Assembly: GCA_037074765.1 (NCBI GenBank)
Contig: JBAMDO010000578.1
Span: 372,001 to 436,000 of the forward strand
Direction of reading: 5' to 3'
Origin: Mansonella perstans
Taxonomy: Eukaryota; Nematoda; Chromadorea; Rhabditida; Onchocercidae
Length of the DNA stretch: 64,000 nucleotides
Position numbers and translations under genes: made by a program. Below the pieces are notes generated by a model. That model ran no database searches, had not been told where the DNA came from, and worked only from the letters and a program-made list of their open reading frames with translations. Positions 51,301 through 64,000 of the stretch are shown here, in pieces (the stretch's first letter is position 1; every line of letters starts with the position of its first letter).

Positions 51301-53678
51301 TCGCTTGGTATTTCGGCTGTGAAGCTGTATTCATCTCCTTGTACAATCTCGCAATACGTCAAGTTAATAATTTATATCAAAAATTTAATTTCTAATCTAA
51401 AATCTCTACTCATTTACTAGAAAAAATATCGACTACCTCATGCTAAGAAGTTGAGCCCAAATAAGATCGTAATCCGAACAGTTTTCAAGATCAAAAAATG
51501 TACATGGTGCACCAGTAAGTATTGCGAGACCTTCCAGTGTGCGTCCTGCTGGTAATTTTGCATAACAACCAAGTATTTTCGCGAGTGCTTTCTCAATTAA
51601 GGGGACCCACAGCTGTAAAATAAGAACAGAAACATGTTTGCTTTCTTACTAAAGCTGTAAATTATGTTCGTATCAAATTAAAAAAGTTATTTTGTCATTT
51701 ACAGTTAAATTGACAAAGATATGCCAGTAAACGGATTTTAGTCTCTACTTTAATTTCAGCTTTTTTCTAGCTGTACAGAAAACTGAACAATTTTATACAG
51801 AAAAAAACCTGGTTGCGTCGTCCAATAGCAAAAGCAAGTCCACGTGTTTGAGAATGACACGGAAAAAAATCGTCCACAAGGATTACTTTCCAGTGACCAT
51901 CAATACAGAGGCTAAATTTGAAAAAAAAAATTTAACTGCTAAATTCGGATGGCATATGACATCATAAATAGAAAGTGCCTTGCCTTAAACACTTAAACAA
52001 TAAAATATGTCAAGAGAAAAGATATAATTTACCGTATTTGATAGACTCCCCATGGATTATAAATTTTTGTAAGAACAATTTGTTCCAGAATATCCGGTCT
52101 TTCAGTGATAACCGCTAGAGCTGACAAAAACCAGCAATTACCCAGGCAACCTAAAAAGAAAACAAACTTACTGATCAGAAATTTACTGATGAATTTGATT
52201 TGCTTTACAGAATGCCTTGAGAAATGAAACTGAAAATCTTCAAAAACTTTAAAAAAAACTAAACAAGGAAAAGAAATTTATCGATCCATAGCAGATTTTG
52301 CTACTATACTATATTTTATACTATATCCTGTTGGAACATAAACTTTTGCTACTATACTATATATCCTGTTGGAACATAAACTTATTCCTAAAAACACATA
52401 AACAAATGTTAGAAAGTGTAAATTTAAAAAAGAAACTAACCTTGCTCAATATCTGATGGCTTAGGATCTAAAAATACAGACCACCTGTAACGTCTGCCAT
52501 CCTTTGTGTATATATCATGTGGTCGAAGCCAGACAAAATCATTCGCTTCCAACTTTTTACAATGTAATCTTCCGTCAATAATAAAATCACCAATGGATTT
52601 TGTCGAATGAGGGAAACTATCGTCAATAAATGACATGTTATTTTCCCTGCAAAACAAGATTTTGAAATTATCCTATTCGCTAAGAATTATTTACTGTATG
52701 ATTTGGGTATTGTCATTATTACCAGTTCATCTCTGCAGCGCGTTTTATTTCTTTCAAAATGCCTTCAAATATCTTATTGCACATTCTTAGAACAGCTCTC
52801 AGGAAACCTAATCTGAAGAACCTAATATCTATCTATCTTTTCTGGTGAAGAAAAACGCAATTTATCAAGTTGTCTGCCTTCAAATCATGACAAGCCTTTT
52901 AAATAACCAGGCTTGAAACGGAAATTATGAAAATGAAGCTACTTGCAGAATCCAACAATCCGATCAAATTCAGATGCAGCTTTTTTTTCATCATTCTGCA
53001 ATAGTTCGAATGATGATGTTGAGATGGCTTGACATGGCACTATCGGAGGTTGCATCTAAATTACAGCCAATGAAAAAATTTACTGAAATTGTTTGAATAA
53101 TTTCCGGTATTGCCTGGAGTATCTTCATCAAGACGTATCACTCCGATTCTTAATATAATAGTTTTGATGCTGATATGATATTTGCTCATACAGCTATTTT
53201 TCCTCAAATTAAACTAGCCAAGAAATCTGAAATTTTTGTTGAAACCAAATGCTATACTTCTACCTCTATTGGTGATGGAGGATATGAAACAAAACTGGGA
53301 GACGATGAAGATTGTGATAAGCCAAAAACAGCAGGAAGTATTTTGATATCACTAAGCGCTGAATCGATTGCATTCCAAACACCGCTTAATGCCATTTCTA
53401 AAATTAAAATCTGAAATCAATGTCAATTATTTATTTGCAATTTTAAAAATTTGCCTAAACTTTCGAAGTGATTCCAGAATGAAATTTGATAATTTTTGAA
53501 TTTCATTAAATTCACTTCCACGACTGAACTCACTTGGCCATTTGAATAACTGTCCACGTTGAGGACGCAAAATGGAATTGCTGGATGAAGTTGAGCTTTG
53601 TAATCCACAAGAAGCACAAAAAAGTGATGTGTCATCGTTCAGGAGAGTACAGTATTTGCACGACCACGTATTATACAT
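48383..53678 (-). CDS. CAPN15: Calpain-15 / small optic lobes (SOL) cysteine protease
   Basis: Intracellular papain-fold calpain. Eighteen exons, high to low: 53678-53534, 53397-53264, 53055-52943, 52785-52723, 52646-52441, 52150-52033, 51911-51809, 51612-51437, 51073-50939, 50843-50678, 50476-50401, 50215-50087, 49992-49884, 49808-49671, 49418-49322, 49010-48918, 48796-48707, 48589-48383; 2298 nt, 765 residues. One RanBP2-type zinc finger opens the protein (TWSCKYC...FCASCG). Catalytic triad: Cys226 in LGNCWFLSA, His384 in [10 protein letters not shown], Asn404 in [13 protein letters not shown]. The C-terminal third matches the SOL domain ([20 protein letters not shown]) and replaces the C2-like domain of classical calpains. 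Drosophila SOL and human CAPN15 carry several zinc fingers; here only one is visible. The exon ending at 50939 has only a GC donor in phase (ag|gcctgt). The junctions after 50087 and 49884 use weak donors and are the least certain. Confidence 0.94.
52296..52382. repeat. Imperfect tandem duplication inside a calpain intron
   Basis: The segment ttttgctactatactata ... tatcctgttggaacataaac is present twice in tandem, the first copy carrying an extra ttttatactata. Confidence 0.85.
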
Positions 53679-55975
53679 TTTTTACTATCACATTACGTCA
53701 ACACATATATATATATACCCGTCATTTAATCACGTGTCTAGAATAATTTTTTTTTAGTTAAAATTTGAAGCTATTTTCTTCTCATCTATTTCAAAATCAC
53801 GTACATAAATCATGTGACGTGACAAATCACGTGACAACATTTGATGTCATCTAAGTTAGGAATTTATTTTAGTCGCAATAAAACAATATTTGTAAAACAG
53901 TATTAATGAAAAGCATTGAGAAGTTCTATTCAAAATATCCGTCATTTATCAAAATAACTCAAAAATCATTCGAACCAAACATGTCAACGAATAGACGCAT
54001 TCCGCTACACGTTGTATCAACAATAATTTCCATCTCAAATAAGCTTAGAAGGATAATTTGATTTGAATGGCATGAATTAACTGAGAGCATTGATAGCATA
54101 AAGATTCAAGCATACCGATATTCTTCTGAATTCATCAGATGAATGAATAAGCCAGTAAGATGTTATAATTGCCCGAGAGTTACCGGGATAAGAAATGCGG
54201 CAAAGAAAACAGAGATTGGCAGAATGAAATTATTTTTATCAGAACTTCTATTCATGAATTTTCTTAAATGAAATAATGAAAATGAGATATCATAATGATG
54301 AGATTCATTTTTAAAGTATTTTAATAAATAAATTATGATCGATAATTCAAATGAATGAATGAATGATGTTTTAAGCAAAATTAAATCCTTCATTACATCG
54401 ATCAGGGATTGTAGACAGTTCCAAATCGTTACACTAAGAAATTTGACACAATTTCGTAAAAATCACAAAGGTACTTCTATTTGCCGAGAGATTCAATTTC
54501 ATTTCTTCAAGAAAATCATTCGGAATTTTTGGGTTTATCTCTCTTCGATAAATTATCCGATTGAATTTTCCTTCTTTGCTCAGAATCTTAGTTCGGACTT
54601 CTGAGATATCTCATACCACCATGATAGCATGGTCAATTAGCGAAATTTGCATATTTCTGATTTATATTTTTTCGAAGTTGCTAAATTCTAAAAAGATGAT
54701 GTCACAATGAGACTACTTCTGAAAATTAGAAAATTTGCATATAGCATAATTTCAATAAAATTGCATACAATTTCTAGAGTAAAATCATTGAAATACATAG
54801 CAAAAATTTGCATGAATTATGAAAGCCTTATAAATAACATAATAATTGTCCTTTTCAATTCAATTCATTTTTCACTTTTTTGTTTGATAGTTAGTCGTCT
54901 CAATTCTGGTCTCTTATGGCAAGTTAAATGTTTTAATTCGGCGGTTATGAAGGATTCAGGATTGAGGATTCTAACATGTGTTTGAATTTCCTTAATGTCC
55001 GTATTCACTGAGGATCTAATAGCGGATATTTGGAAGTGTTTTCACTGGGAGCACTTGCTTTATTTCATAAATTCAAAGTAAAACTAGCAGGTAAAGAATT
55101 AAAGATTCAAATTTGTCGTGCAAAATTTTGCTAACGATCTCCTAATTCAAAAAAAAAATTTTGCTAAAGATCCTAATTTGAACAAAAATCCAAAAAGAAT
55201 AATATTCTAAAGGGAAAATGTTTTTCTAAATTTATTGTTTGGTTATCTGATAAAGTCATAAATGAAAATTTTCCCAAAGTCGTGATTGAGTATTTTGAAA
55301 AAAATAATAACAGGAAAATTTAGAAAACTGCAGTAATTTTAACAATTCCATTCTCTTCTGTAATATTTAGACGTTGTTGCAATTTAAATTTAAAATTAAG
55401 GAAAAGTCTTAATTACACGCATGTACTGTAATTTTACATGATCCCTGTAGGATTTGGAATTGCCCAGTAATATCAATGCCTATTTGAGAATTTTTCACAT
55501 CAAAAATCTCGTTTAACAGATCTTCAGGAAGTTAAGACAAATTAGATTGGTTCTTTGCTGTTTGGCATGTAAGACGTTTTTCGCAAAGTATAATAGAGTT
55601 TTCAACTTAATTATGGTCTTATCCTTGACGAAAAACTTTGCATTGATGCTAAGTAATCAGTAAAGATTTTACGTCTAAAATGAGTTTAAAATGAAAAGCC
55701 AAGCAAAATATCATGAAATGTTTAGGATATTTGTTGTTCTTTATCTATTGCTGACAACAAAAGAATCAAAATGGTTAGTTTTCCAAGCAATTTTGTTGAA
55801 ACTTTTTATAAGAACAAATAAAACATAACTGAGAACCTCAAGACATAAAGCATGAAGTGGACTTTTTTTCGGCACTTTAATTGTTTGCAGGATGTGATGC
55901 GCAGTATATCTGCAACATAGATGAATAGTGAATAAATGAATTTTTCAAAAAAAAAATTATTATTCTGGATTTTAG
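53679..55975. other. Divergent promoter region, calpain / STAR gene
   Basis: Separates the start of the minus-strand calpain gene from the plus-strand STAR gene. It holds a cluster of CACGTG-type sites close to the calpain start (separate entry). The initiating exon of the STAR gene probably lies here and was not found. The remainder is AT-rich with no supported feature. Confidence 0.5.
53730..53835. promoter_or_regulatory. Cluster of CACGTG E-box-like sites
   Basis: tcacgtg occurs at 53730-53736 and atcacgtgac at 53826-53835. Near-matches (atcacgtac, catgtgacgtgac) lie at 53797-53824. They are 50 to 160 bases upstream of the calpain ATG. TCACGTGA-type sites bind bHLH-zipper factors such as MITF/TFEB or Myc/Max relatives. 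Function here is inferred from motif and position only. Confidence 0.4.
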
Positions 55976-58900
55976 AGTGATTCAGGAAAAAGCAGTATCG
56001 TTGAAGATGTTGCAAACTTGGATCTCAAGCAAACAGAAGGTTCGACTAAACATCTAATAATAAAAATAATGATAAGCTGCACTGTGTAATGCTCTAACAA
56101 TGCAACAAGTAGTTTATTGTTGAGCTTGTACTTCCAGAAAATGTGAAATATTTTTGTAATACTTCGTTTTTAAATTTGTCCCGATCAATTAGTTCTTTTG
56201 CAATTTACTAGAATGTCTTTAACTATAAATTAATTTATCTTCAGCTGTTGAAGACTCGAATACTGAAGTGTCAACGGAATCACTTACTTCAATCAATTTC
56301 TTAACAACGGAATCAGTTGATTCGAACATTATGGTGACAGTGGAGACAGTCAGTGATGATGCCGAAAATCAAAAACAATCACTGATTGTAGTTGAAGATG
56401 CTGAAAGCGATGACATTGAAAAGCAGTGTTCCAACAAAGATTTAGATGTTGGTAGTACCAGTAGACTGCGATCAAAATTCCAATTTTTCCCTGGTATCCG
56501 AACATATTTGACTCGGGAAGTTGGCTTTGAATTGGTCAGTTTTAGCTCACATTTTAGTCTTTTATACAATCAATGAAAACTAGTTTTTATCGCCCTGTTG
56601 ATTAACGATCGACAAATTTACTCAGAAGATTGTGAAAAAATTAAAGAAAAATTCTGACCTTTCTTTTCATGTTCCTCTTGAATAAATGAAATTAAGCAAA
56701 ATGAAGTTCAAACTAATATCAGAATTATTTTGGAAGATGAATTTGCTATCCTGAATAATTTTTCTAAAATATATAGGCAAATGCAGATTATTTGACACGA
56801 CTTATTAAAGAAAAAGAAGAATTGAGAGTACTACTATCAGATACTTTCCATTTTAAGCATGCTGTTCGACTTGTCGATGAAGGTAAATCATTTTGCGATT
56901 TAAAATGAGTAATGTCAAATTTCTCTGATTAAATTATATTATATGTAAATTTCGTTTTTAACTACTCATTAAATTTTGAAAATATAATGGTACAGAAATT
57001 GCTCAAATTCGTGGGAATCTTGAACGAATAGCGAAAATTAATGAAAGCGAAGCGGAATCAACGAAAATACTGGAAATGCCAACATCAGGAATACATCAAA
57101 AAGTCATCATGGAAAAGCCAACAAGAGGAAAGAAGATTTTACTTCAAGAGAAAATATTCATCCCAGTAAACGAATATCCCAAAGTCAGTTTGTTTTTTTT
57201 CAACTGCGAAGCATAGAATGACATAATTATCAATATTAAACTATAAGAAGGAATACCTGAACAAAAAATGAAATTTAAGAAAATGCTGCAATGTTTCAGT
57301 GAAATTTAAAAAAGTATAATAATATTTAAGATCCAGACATGCGCGCTGTGATTTTCTAAATCAGCGGAATTGTGAAATTTTAAGCAATTATCTAATTGTT
57401 TTGTCTTCATAGTATAATTTTGTGGGACGTATCCTTGGTCCACGCGGGATGACCGCAAAACAACTTGAAGAAGAGACTGGATGCCGTATCATGATTCGTG
57501 GACGTGGTTCAACCCGTGAGGTAAGTTGTTTTATGTCAATTTTTTACAAACTCTATAAATAATGTTGTCCTTTTAGGTTTTTCAAAGTACAAGACTCTCC
57601 GTTTATTAATCTAAAATCGAAAAAAATTTTCGAGATTTTGGAACAAAAAGTTTGTGAGAATAAAATAGAAGTGATTCGAGGGTAGCTTACGTCATCAAAA
57701 TATGAACAGCAATCACTTGAAAGAAGAGTTGCATGTGTTGGTGGAGTGCGAAGATTTCGAAGAAGTAGCAAAAGAAAAGATGAGACGAACTGTTGAATAT
57801 ATCCGATATATGCTTATACCACCAGTACGTTACCTTTCCTTCCTTACCGTCAAATATATATGCTGAATTTAGCTGGTACTTCAATATATTCCAAATAAAT
57901 AAGTCATTTGCTTAAATTCAAATGAGAAGAAATGGCGACTCCATGAGATTATTTTTATGTTATTCAACACACTGACAAATATTGAAACTTCTGAAACAAC
58001 TTGAATCCACAAAAATATGTTTAATTTTTCGTAGTTTTAGCCAGAAGGTGCGGATGAGTTAAAACGTAAGCAGCTGATGGAATTATCGATCATCAATGGT
58101 ACTTATCGACCAACTATTGGATCTCGAATAGCGCTTCGTAGAGTCTTTGCATGATTAATTGCTCATTAATTTTATGTAAATTACATGAAAACAATGTTAA
58201 ATAACAAATTTAGATTAACTTAGAACAAAGAATAGCTATTGTAAATAAAGGTGCAGAATATCTGATAACTTGGAGAAATAGTCTGAGGTGCAATTATATG
58301 CATTCTTTCATTGCAGTTCCAAATGGTTAATTTCAAACAAATAATCATTAACTAGGATTATGAAATTCAGGTAATCGTTCACTTTTGGCATCGCTCGGTC
58401 CTGGTCAAATTGGAGCTGGAAATATGTTCAATGGAGTGAACAATTTTCCGATATTTGCAAATAACGGGGGCGTTCAGGTCGAAAACTAAAAATCCTTTTT
58501 ATTGTTATCGAGTTAATAGAATGATGAAACAATTTTTATAATCAAATAGATATATGAAAAATTAGTAAAAGTGTCAAGAAAATCGTGTGATATTTTTTTA
58601 AACCAAAAAAGTTTTTATGGCAAAAATGGTTAGTATTTCTTAGAAGCTTTTTTAATCATTAATTTGTTTCAATAATGTAAATCATTAAACCAAAAGTAAC
58701 TAAAAACCGATTACATTTCAGAATGGCAGATATACTACATTCTATGATCCCAGGTAGAGCTACTGTAGATAGTTTATAATTTCTTTGCAATTATTTCAGA
58801 TTTAATAAAATCCTTCTAATTTTTAAAACTGAGCTGAACTTTTCCGATTCATTTTCCTTTTGATAGAAGAAAACAAGAAAGTAAGATTGACAACATTTTT

Positions 58901-60300
58901 TAAAAAAATTGCTGATTTTAGCGTTGACGAGAAAACTTTTTTAAATAATTTAGATAAAGAATTTTTCCTTCTTTTCATGATACTTTTTGAAACGAAATTT
59001 TTTCCGAATCTGAACACATTAAATTTGGAACTTTTTCTTCGCATGCAAATTAATTTCCTTCACAAAATTCGCCATTAATCGATGAAACATTCGTCATCAC
59101 TGCGAAGAAAGAATGGGAAAAAACAACACGGAAACATCTTTCATCAAAAATGATTATTAAAATAAACAAAAAAACTTTTGGAAATTCTTATTATCTTTGT
59201 ACAATTAAATTAATCAATAAATAGAATGGGCGTAAATTTGCCGTACGGTTATGCGGAACAATATCCTTATAATGCATGTACGATAATTACGCGTCAAGCG
59301 CTTGCATCATTAGGATTTGATATGGATGCTTTTGAGGTAACTGACTATTATGGCAAAAGAATGAACCGAGCATCCGCAGGGTAGGTTATTCATGGCTAAT
59401 TCTAATTAAGGCCAAAAAGATAGACAATTACATTATTAAAACTTTAAGCAGAAGAATTGCTCTGAGCGTTCAGAGTAAATATTGAAAATTAAAGCCTCAT
59501 ACACTGAGGCAGATTTTTATAGTTATGCAGTATGATTAAATAAATCTTCTATTATATAGCATATGCGGTAAGCAAGTAACTGCAGCAACGGCAGCAGCAG
59601 CTGCTGCGCAATATCCTCGTCATTATGGATTCGGCACTCCGTTTATAAATCCATTCACTGTGCAGTACATGTGGAACTCACCGATTAATTCACCTATGTA
59701 CGGTGTCTTTGACAGTTCTTCCAATGCGTATGCTAGAGGATACTACAATCAAATAATAACTGGGTAAACCTTCTCTTTTGGCACTATTATTAAGCCTTAT
59801 TGTCGTATTTTACTCATCCAACTATTGTTTCGGGAAAAATAAAACTCCCCAGTTAGCTCTTCATCTCGATACTTGTTAAAAAATAGAGCGATTTTGAAAG
59901 ACGAATTTGTTAAGCCTGAACTCTTTCTGTAGAGTACAAACCAATCTATGTATTTATCGATTACATCTATTTTTACTCAATTTTGGTTCAAATGCTTCAT
60001 ATGAATCTCTTAGATCTTTCCCAAAGAGGATAGGAATAAAGGCGGGGGGAGAAAAGAAATTAGCGACCAATGAATACCTTTGCTAATTGTAACAGAGTAA
60101 ACTCATCCCTCTCTATCATTTTTTCCAGACTTAAACCGACAGGTAACAGCAATGGAGCATTTTTTGGTGATAGAATGGTACAATCATCTAATGCTTCGCG
60201 TATCAATTTGCAGCAGTACATAAAGCCTGCGACATTGCTTAACGGATTTGCAAACTTTTATCCTAATGGATCCGGTGATGGACCAAGTGGTCATTGTTGA
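55976..60300 (+). CDS. STAR-family KH RNA-binding protein (Quaking/GLD-1/ASD-2 type)
   Basis: RNA-binding regulator of splicing or translation. Twelve exons resolved: 55976-56039, 56245-56534, 56777-56882, 56996-57183, 57413-57520, 57681-57824, 58041-58137, 58371-58477, 58722-58753, 59225-59380, 59560-59763, 60129-60300; 1668 nt, 555 residues, all in phase; the initiator exon is missing. A Ser/Glu-rich N-terminal part is followed by Qua1 ([16 protein letters not shown]...[16 protein letters not shown]), the KH domain ([51 protein letters not shown]) and Qua2 ([18 protein letters not shown]). The tail is Gly/Asn/Tyr/Ala-rich with a poly-Ala run. Exon 57681-57824 uses the unusual acceptor attcgag, and the stretch between GRGSTRE and HLKEELHV is slightly shorter than in Quaking. 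Exon 58722-58753 is only 32 nt. Reading through the donor at 58478 gives an in-frame stop after VEN. Which STAR paralogue it is cannot be decided. An AATAAA lies near 60402. Confidence 0.94.
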
Positions 60301-63300
60301 AGTTGTAAAAAGAATGGAGCGAAATATGATTTATTCACGTATAATTTTTATAGGGCTTATTTTTATTACCACATATTGTTTTAATTAGTCACCATTAATC
60401 CAAATAAACAACAATTTTATCATTATTTCCTTATGTAGCTCTCACTTGTGGGTGATATCTTATGTCATCATTAGCAAATACTTTTCTAGAAAATGCTTTG
60501 TTCACTTCGATATAAAAGAGGAAATAGACAATGGAACTTGAAGGAATTAATGGTTTTGAAAAAATTTAATCGCTTATTTTGGATTAAGAACAAGTATATG
60601 AGAAGCATTAAGATCATTTTTATATATCATAACACATTTTAATCAATAGATTTTTTGATTACATTTATTTCTCTCATTTTTTTATAACTGACAAATTCCA
60701 GAAAAAACTTAAATAAGGATGATTTTTTCGTCGTCATCATTCTTTAAGCCTCGTTATGAAATATTTCTTTGACAATGATGGAAGAAATTTTCTAATTGAA
60801 CAAAGCTTACTTTTTATTTTCATGGTATCATATTGTATTATTCGGATACTTATTTCTAGTTTGTAAATAAGATTTGCTTTAGATAAGTGAGCTATTTCAA
60901 CTACTAGTGCATTTTCAACTTTTTTTTTCTAAAATTCTGTTGAAAAATTGCCTCATTTTTTATGTGGACGAAAAAAGCAGTAAATTTGGAATACTGATAC
61001 CAAGTATATCATTTGCTAATTATATCTATATACTATCATTGGCAGAATAATTTCTAGTAATGATTTTCACCGTATTCATTTACTGATTTACTTAAATGAT
61101 ATCTGCAGGAAGTATAAAATGACCATTAATTATGTCAAGCATTATTACAGAGCATCTAGACATTTAACTGATCTTTGAGAGGATGTGCTTATATGATATA
61201 AGACTGAAAACAACGCGCCAGTAAATTGGTCTGAATAGATTTAGACATGCAAATTATCTTCCAGGTTAGTTTTGGTCTCATAGCACTGTGCAATGGTTCC
61301 TGAATTTCGGTCGCAATTTAAGTTTAAACAGCGATTTCGATGATTTCCATCATTTCAATGAACGCTTGATTTTGCTTTATTCATTTATTAAATTTAAATG
61401 AAGCTAATGGCATATAAAAAGTAAAACAAGTTTTGCACTTTTGGCCCAGTTACAGTACCTGCTCCAAAGGCTTACAAAAGTCGAGAATGCAAGCTATAAT
61501 ATTGTTGAAGAATTTGATATTTACACGCTGCTTATTAAGTTTTTAATCGTATACTGTCTAATTAATACACTTAATCTTGTGAAATCTGAATATATGGTTA
61601 AAATTATATGTGCCTGATTTATAGAAGCTTCTAATTTAATCAAACATAAAGCTCATGTAATGTTCGGTTTTCGGGGCACTTCTGGTTTTTCTTATCGGAA
61701 GAGGCTCTGGCTGTGCTAGCATTATTGCTTCTTATTCTTCAATAAAATTCATTCCCTCATTCCTCACAACAAAATTAAAGAAGGAAGGAAGAGTAGAACA
61801 GGTCGAAAAGCGAAGGAATTTTGTCCTTTCACCAATTTACAACAGTCAGTGTGTAGTGTTTTCCAATGCAAAAATCGTAGAAAAAACTAATCAAGTCAGT
61901 TGAGTAATGATCTTTTTGCACTTTTATTTATAATCTTTGCATCTATCAAAAACATTCTTCCATTTTCAACATTTTCCTCAAAATTTTTGACTTTTAATTT
62001 GACATTAAATTACAAATACTCAACTCTTGAAATAACATTGCTCGAATTTTTTTAGAGTATTGTTGCCAATCTTTTGTTGTTCCGTTCTGATTTCCGGATT
62101 AACCGAATAAAATAAATGTTTTACTTCAGGTTTTAATCATTTTTTTGGCATTGAAAAGCTTGTAAATAAATTCTTATGCTTATTTTTTTCTTCCTTGCCT
62201 TTAGAAACTTCTATACAGTAAACTTGTTATGGAAATTTCGGCAAAAAATTGAAAAAAAACAAAAAAAAAATTTTGTCATATTTGGATTCAAATTTGTTTC
62301 TGATATTACTTATTTTTTCGCTCTTATTCTGTTGTTCAAAATTACATTGGTGATACTAAAAAAAAGTTGCTTTAAAATTTTTCGGAAAATATAAAAACTA
62401 AATAATGCTAGGTTGAAATGTATTTCTAAAGTCTCAAAGTTTTTTTCTAGAACAAGAGGTATTCGTGTTTTTAACGCTTTATCATTATTAAAACTTGTTT
62501 CCATCTACACTTTACTTCATTTAGTAGTCCATGAAAATAAGATTCAAATTAAGATCATCACAAAATCTAAAAAAGAATTGAGTTTCAGATTTCTGACTTA
62601 AAAGAAAGTTAAGATGAACTCAAGGGCTATGCGGTAATACTTCTTGCTCTCTTCGGGAATGTTTTGGCATTCTCATAGGTACTAATCTCATTTATTTCAT
62701 TTTCCATACAAAGATGCCTTTTTAAAATCAAATTTTGTTTTTGATATTTTTCCGCGTTGCAGAGACATTCAATGCCCTTTTACTATTCCAACAAATATGA
62801 TGACAATATCGTTGTCATTGGTTTCATTAAACGAAATGTTCTGCTTATTAGTCTCTTTTAAGTTTTATATTAATTAATCATATTTTTCGGTTGAATCACT
62901 TCAATTATTCTGGTTGAAAATGGAGTTTATTGCACAAATAATAATCTAAATTTGTATTCACATGAATTAATTAAAAGGATAGTTTTGATTGTGACATGAA
63001 AGTTATTTATATGCTGAAAAAATTCTCATTGTGTTTGATGAACATATCTTAAGAAAAAGATTAATGTGTGAAATTCTTGTTTATTGCATTATGAAAGAAA
63101 CATTACAATATCCTCAACACTTATTATTCAATGATCACTATTGCTTGGCTTTTTGTCCTAGTGCCAAAAACAAATTCAAAATCAGTTTAAAATTTTATAC
63201 CCCTTAACTTAGACAATATTGGAACAATATGTATAATAGTTCTAATAAAAAGCTTTATTAATCATTTGATACATCTCGAGATTAAGCATTGCATAAATAA

Positions 63301-64000
63301 ATATTTTTAATTCAGAAATTTAATTCTGATAAGAAAGGACTTCATCTGCCGGAATATAAACGAAATATAAACAGTGTTTTTTAATTAAATTCATTTTAGT
63401 ATTTTTTCTTGAGTTAGAAAATAAGTAGCATTTATTTTGCTCTCTTTTAACAAAAGCTTGGAGATCAATTCCAAAATTGTTTCCTTTGGTTTAATGCAAT
63501 TTACTACTGCAACAGATTTTCGTCCAAAAGTCATTTGCGCTCTTATTAGTTTACAATAAATAAGGTAGTAATCTACTTTGTTAATATGACTGTGATATTT
63601 ACTCTGTTGATCTTAGCGATTCAATAATTTAAGCAAAATGATAATTTGATTTCTAACCAAACTCATTTATTGAAAGGAATTCTACTTCGATTCATTTTTG
63701 TCTTTTGACTGCCAAGAGACAGAAATTTTCTGAATAAACATTCATATCACTGATAAAATTTTGCACTGTCAGGCGGTTAGATCATCAATATTTTTCCACT
63801 CTGTTATGCGCTATCAAAATTTACAATCTTTTTTGAAACAACATTTATTTTCAATTATTTAAATATTAAATGAAGCGATTCATTAGTCATATTTCATATA
63901 TTTTGTGAATTTCGGATATTTGTTTTTCTAAATGCGGTTAATAAAATGGTCTAACATTTTTGGTTTAAGTAAATTTTTCTGAAAACTCATTTCATGAAAA
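60301..64000. other. 3' flank and intergenic, nothing recognised
   Basis: 3.7 kb of AT-rich DNA after the STAR gene. A likely AATAAA is at about 60402-60408. No exon chain, RNA gene or notable repeat could be supported. Confidence 0.5.

Noticed and set aside
58823..59078. Lys/Phe-rich overlapping frames on both strands near 58.9 kb
   Set aside because: They lie inside a STAR gene intron and have the composition of translated AT-rich DNA.
1..64000. tRNA genes, rRNA genes, CRISPR arrays, bacterial operons
   Set aside because: No B-box-like GGTTCGAATCC with a matching A-box, no rRNA-like stretch, no spaced palindromic repeats and no Shine-Dalgarno-led compact gene strings were seen. All recognisable genes are spliced.

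Overview
The window looks like nuclear DNA of a nematode, most likely a filarial (spirurid) worm. The sequence is AT-rich. Genes are split into many short exons with ttttcag or tttttag acceptors, and the proteins have nematode-type homologues: a CKY-1/NPAS4 bHLH-PAS factor, a Ly6 protein, and a SOL calpain with one zinc finger. The clade is inferred from family resemblance and base composition; no species can be named from this sequence alone.

Layout, left to right. (1) 1-4735, plus: 3' part of an unrecognised low-complexity protein gene. (2) 6195-10960, minus: complete 15-exon mitochondrial translation initiation factor 2. (3) 10961-14428: intergenic, with a decayed LINE-type reverse transcriptase fragment between two ~100 bp direct repeats. 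(4) 14429-17981, plus: bHLH-PAS transcription factor (NPAS4/CKY-1). (5) 17982-23188: long intergenic stretch with minisatellite and CATA microsatellite. (6) 23189-26788, plus: PPM1A-type protein phosphatase 2C, complete in 7 exons. (7) 29500-31866, minus: a 4-exon secreted protein that reads as an IL-17-family cytokine. (8) 32390-34000: two orphan exon-like pieces. (9) 34492-39444, plus: ELM2-SANT-zinc finger-SANT corepressor of CoREST type. (10) 41738-41860, minus: orphan terminal exon of a small Cys-containing protein. (11) 43130-44292, plus: Ly6/uPAR GPI-type surface protein. (12) 48383-53678, minus: 18-exon calpain-15/SOL protease. (13) 55976-60300, plus: STAR/Quaking-type KH RNA-binding protein. 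(14) 60301-64000: no gene recognised.

I assembled exon structures by hand from open frames, splice-site motifs and phase. For genes 2, 4, 6, 7, 9, 11, 12 and 13 every listed junction keeps the reading frame; the uncertain junctions are named in the entries. The genes are unrelated single-copy housekeeping, signalling and regulatory genes, not an operon or a co-functional cluster. The most interesting item is the IL-17-like gene: it shows the family's conserved blocks, but the usual C-terminal GC-x-C motif reads GCHS, so one conserved cysteine is missing.
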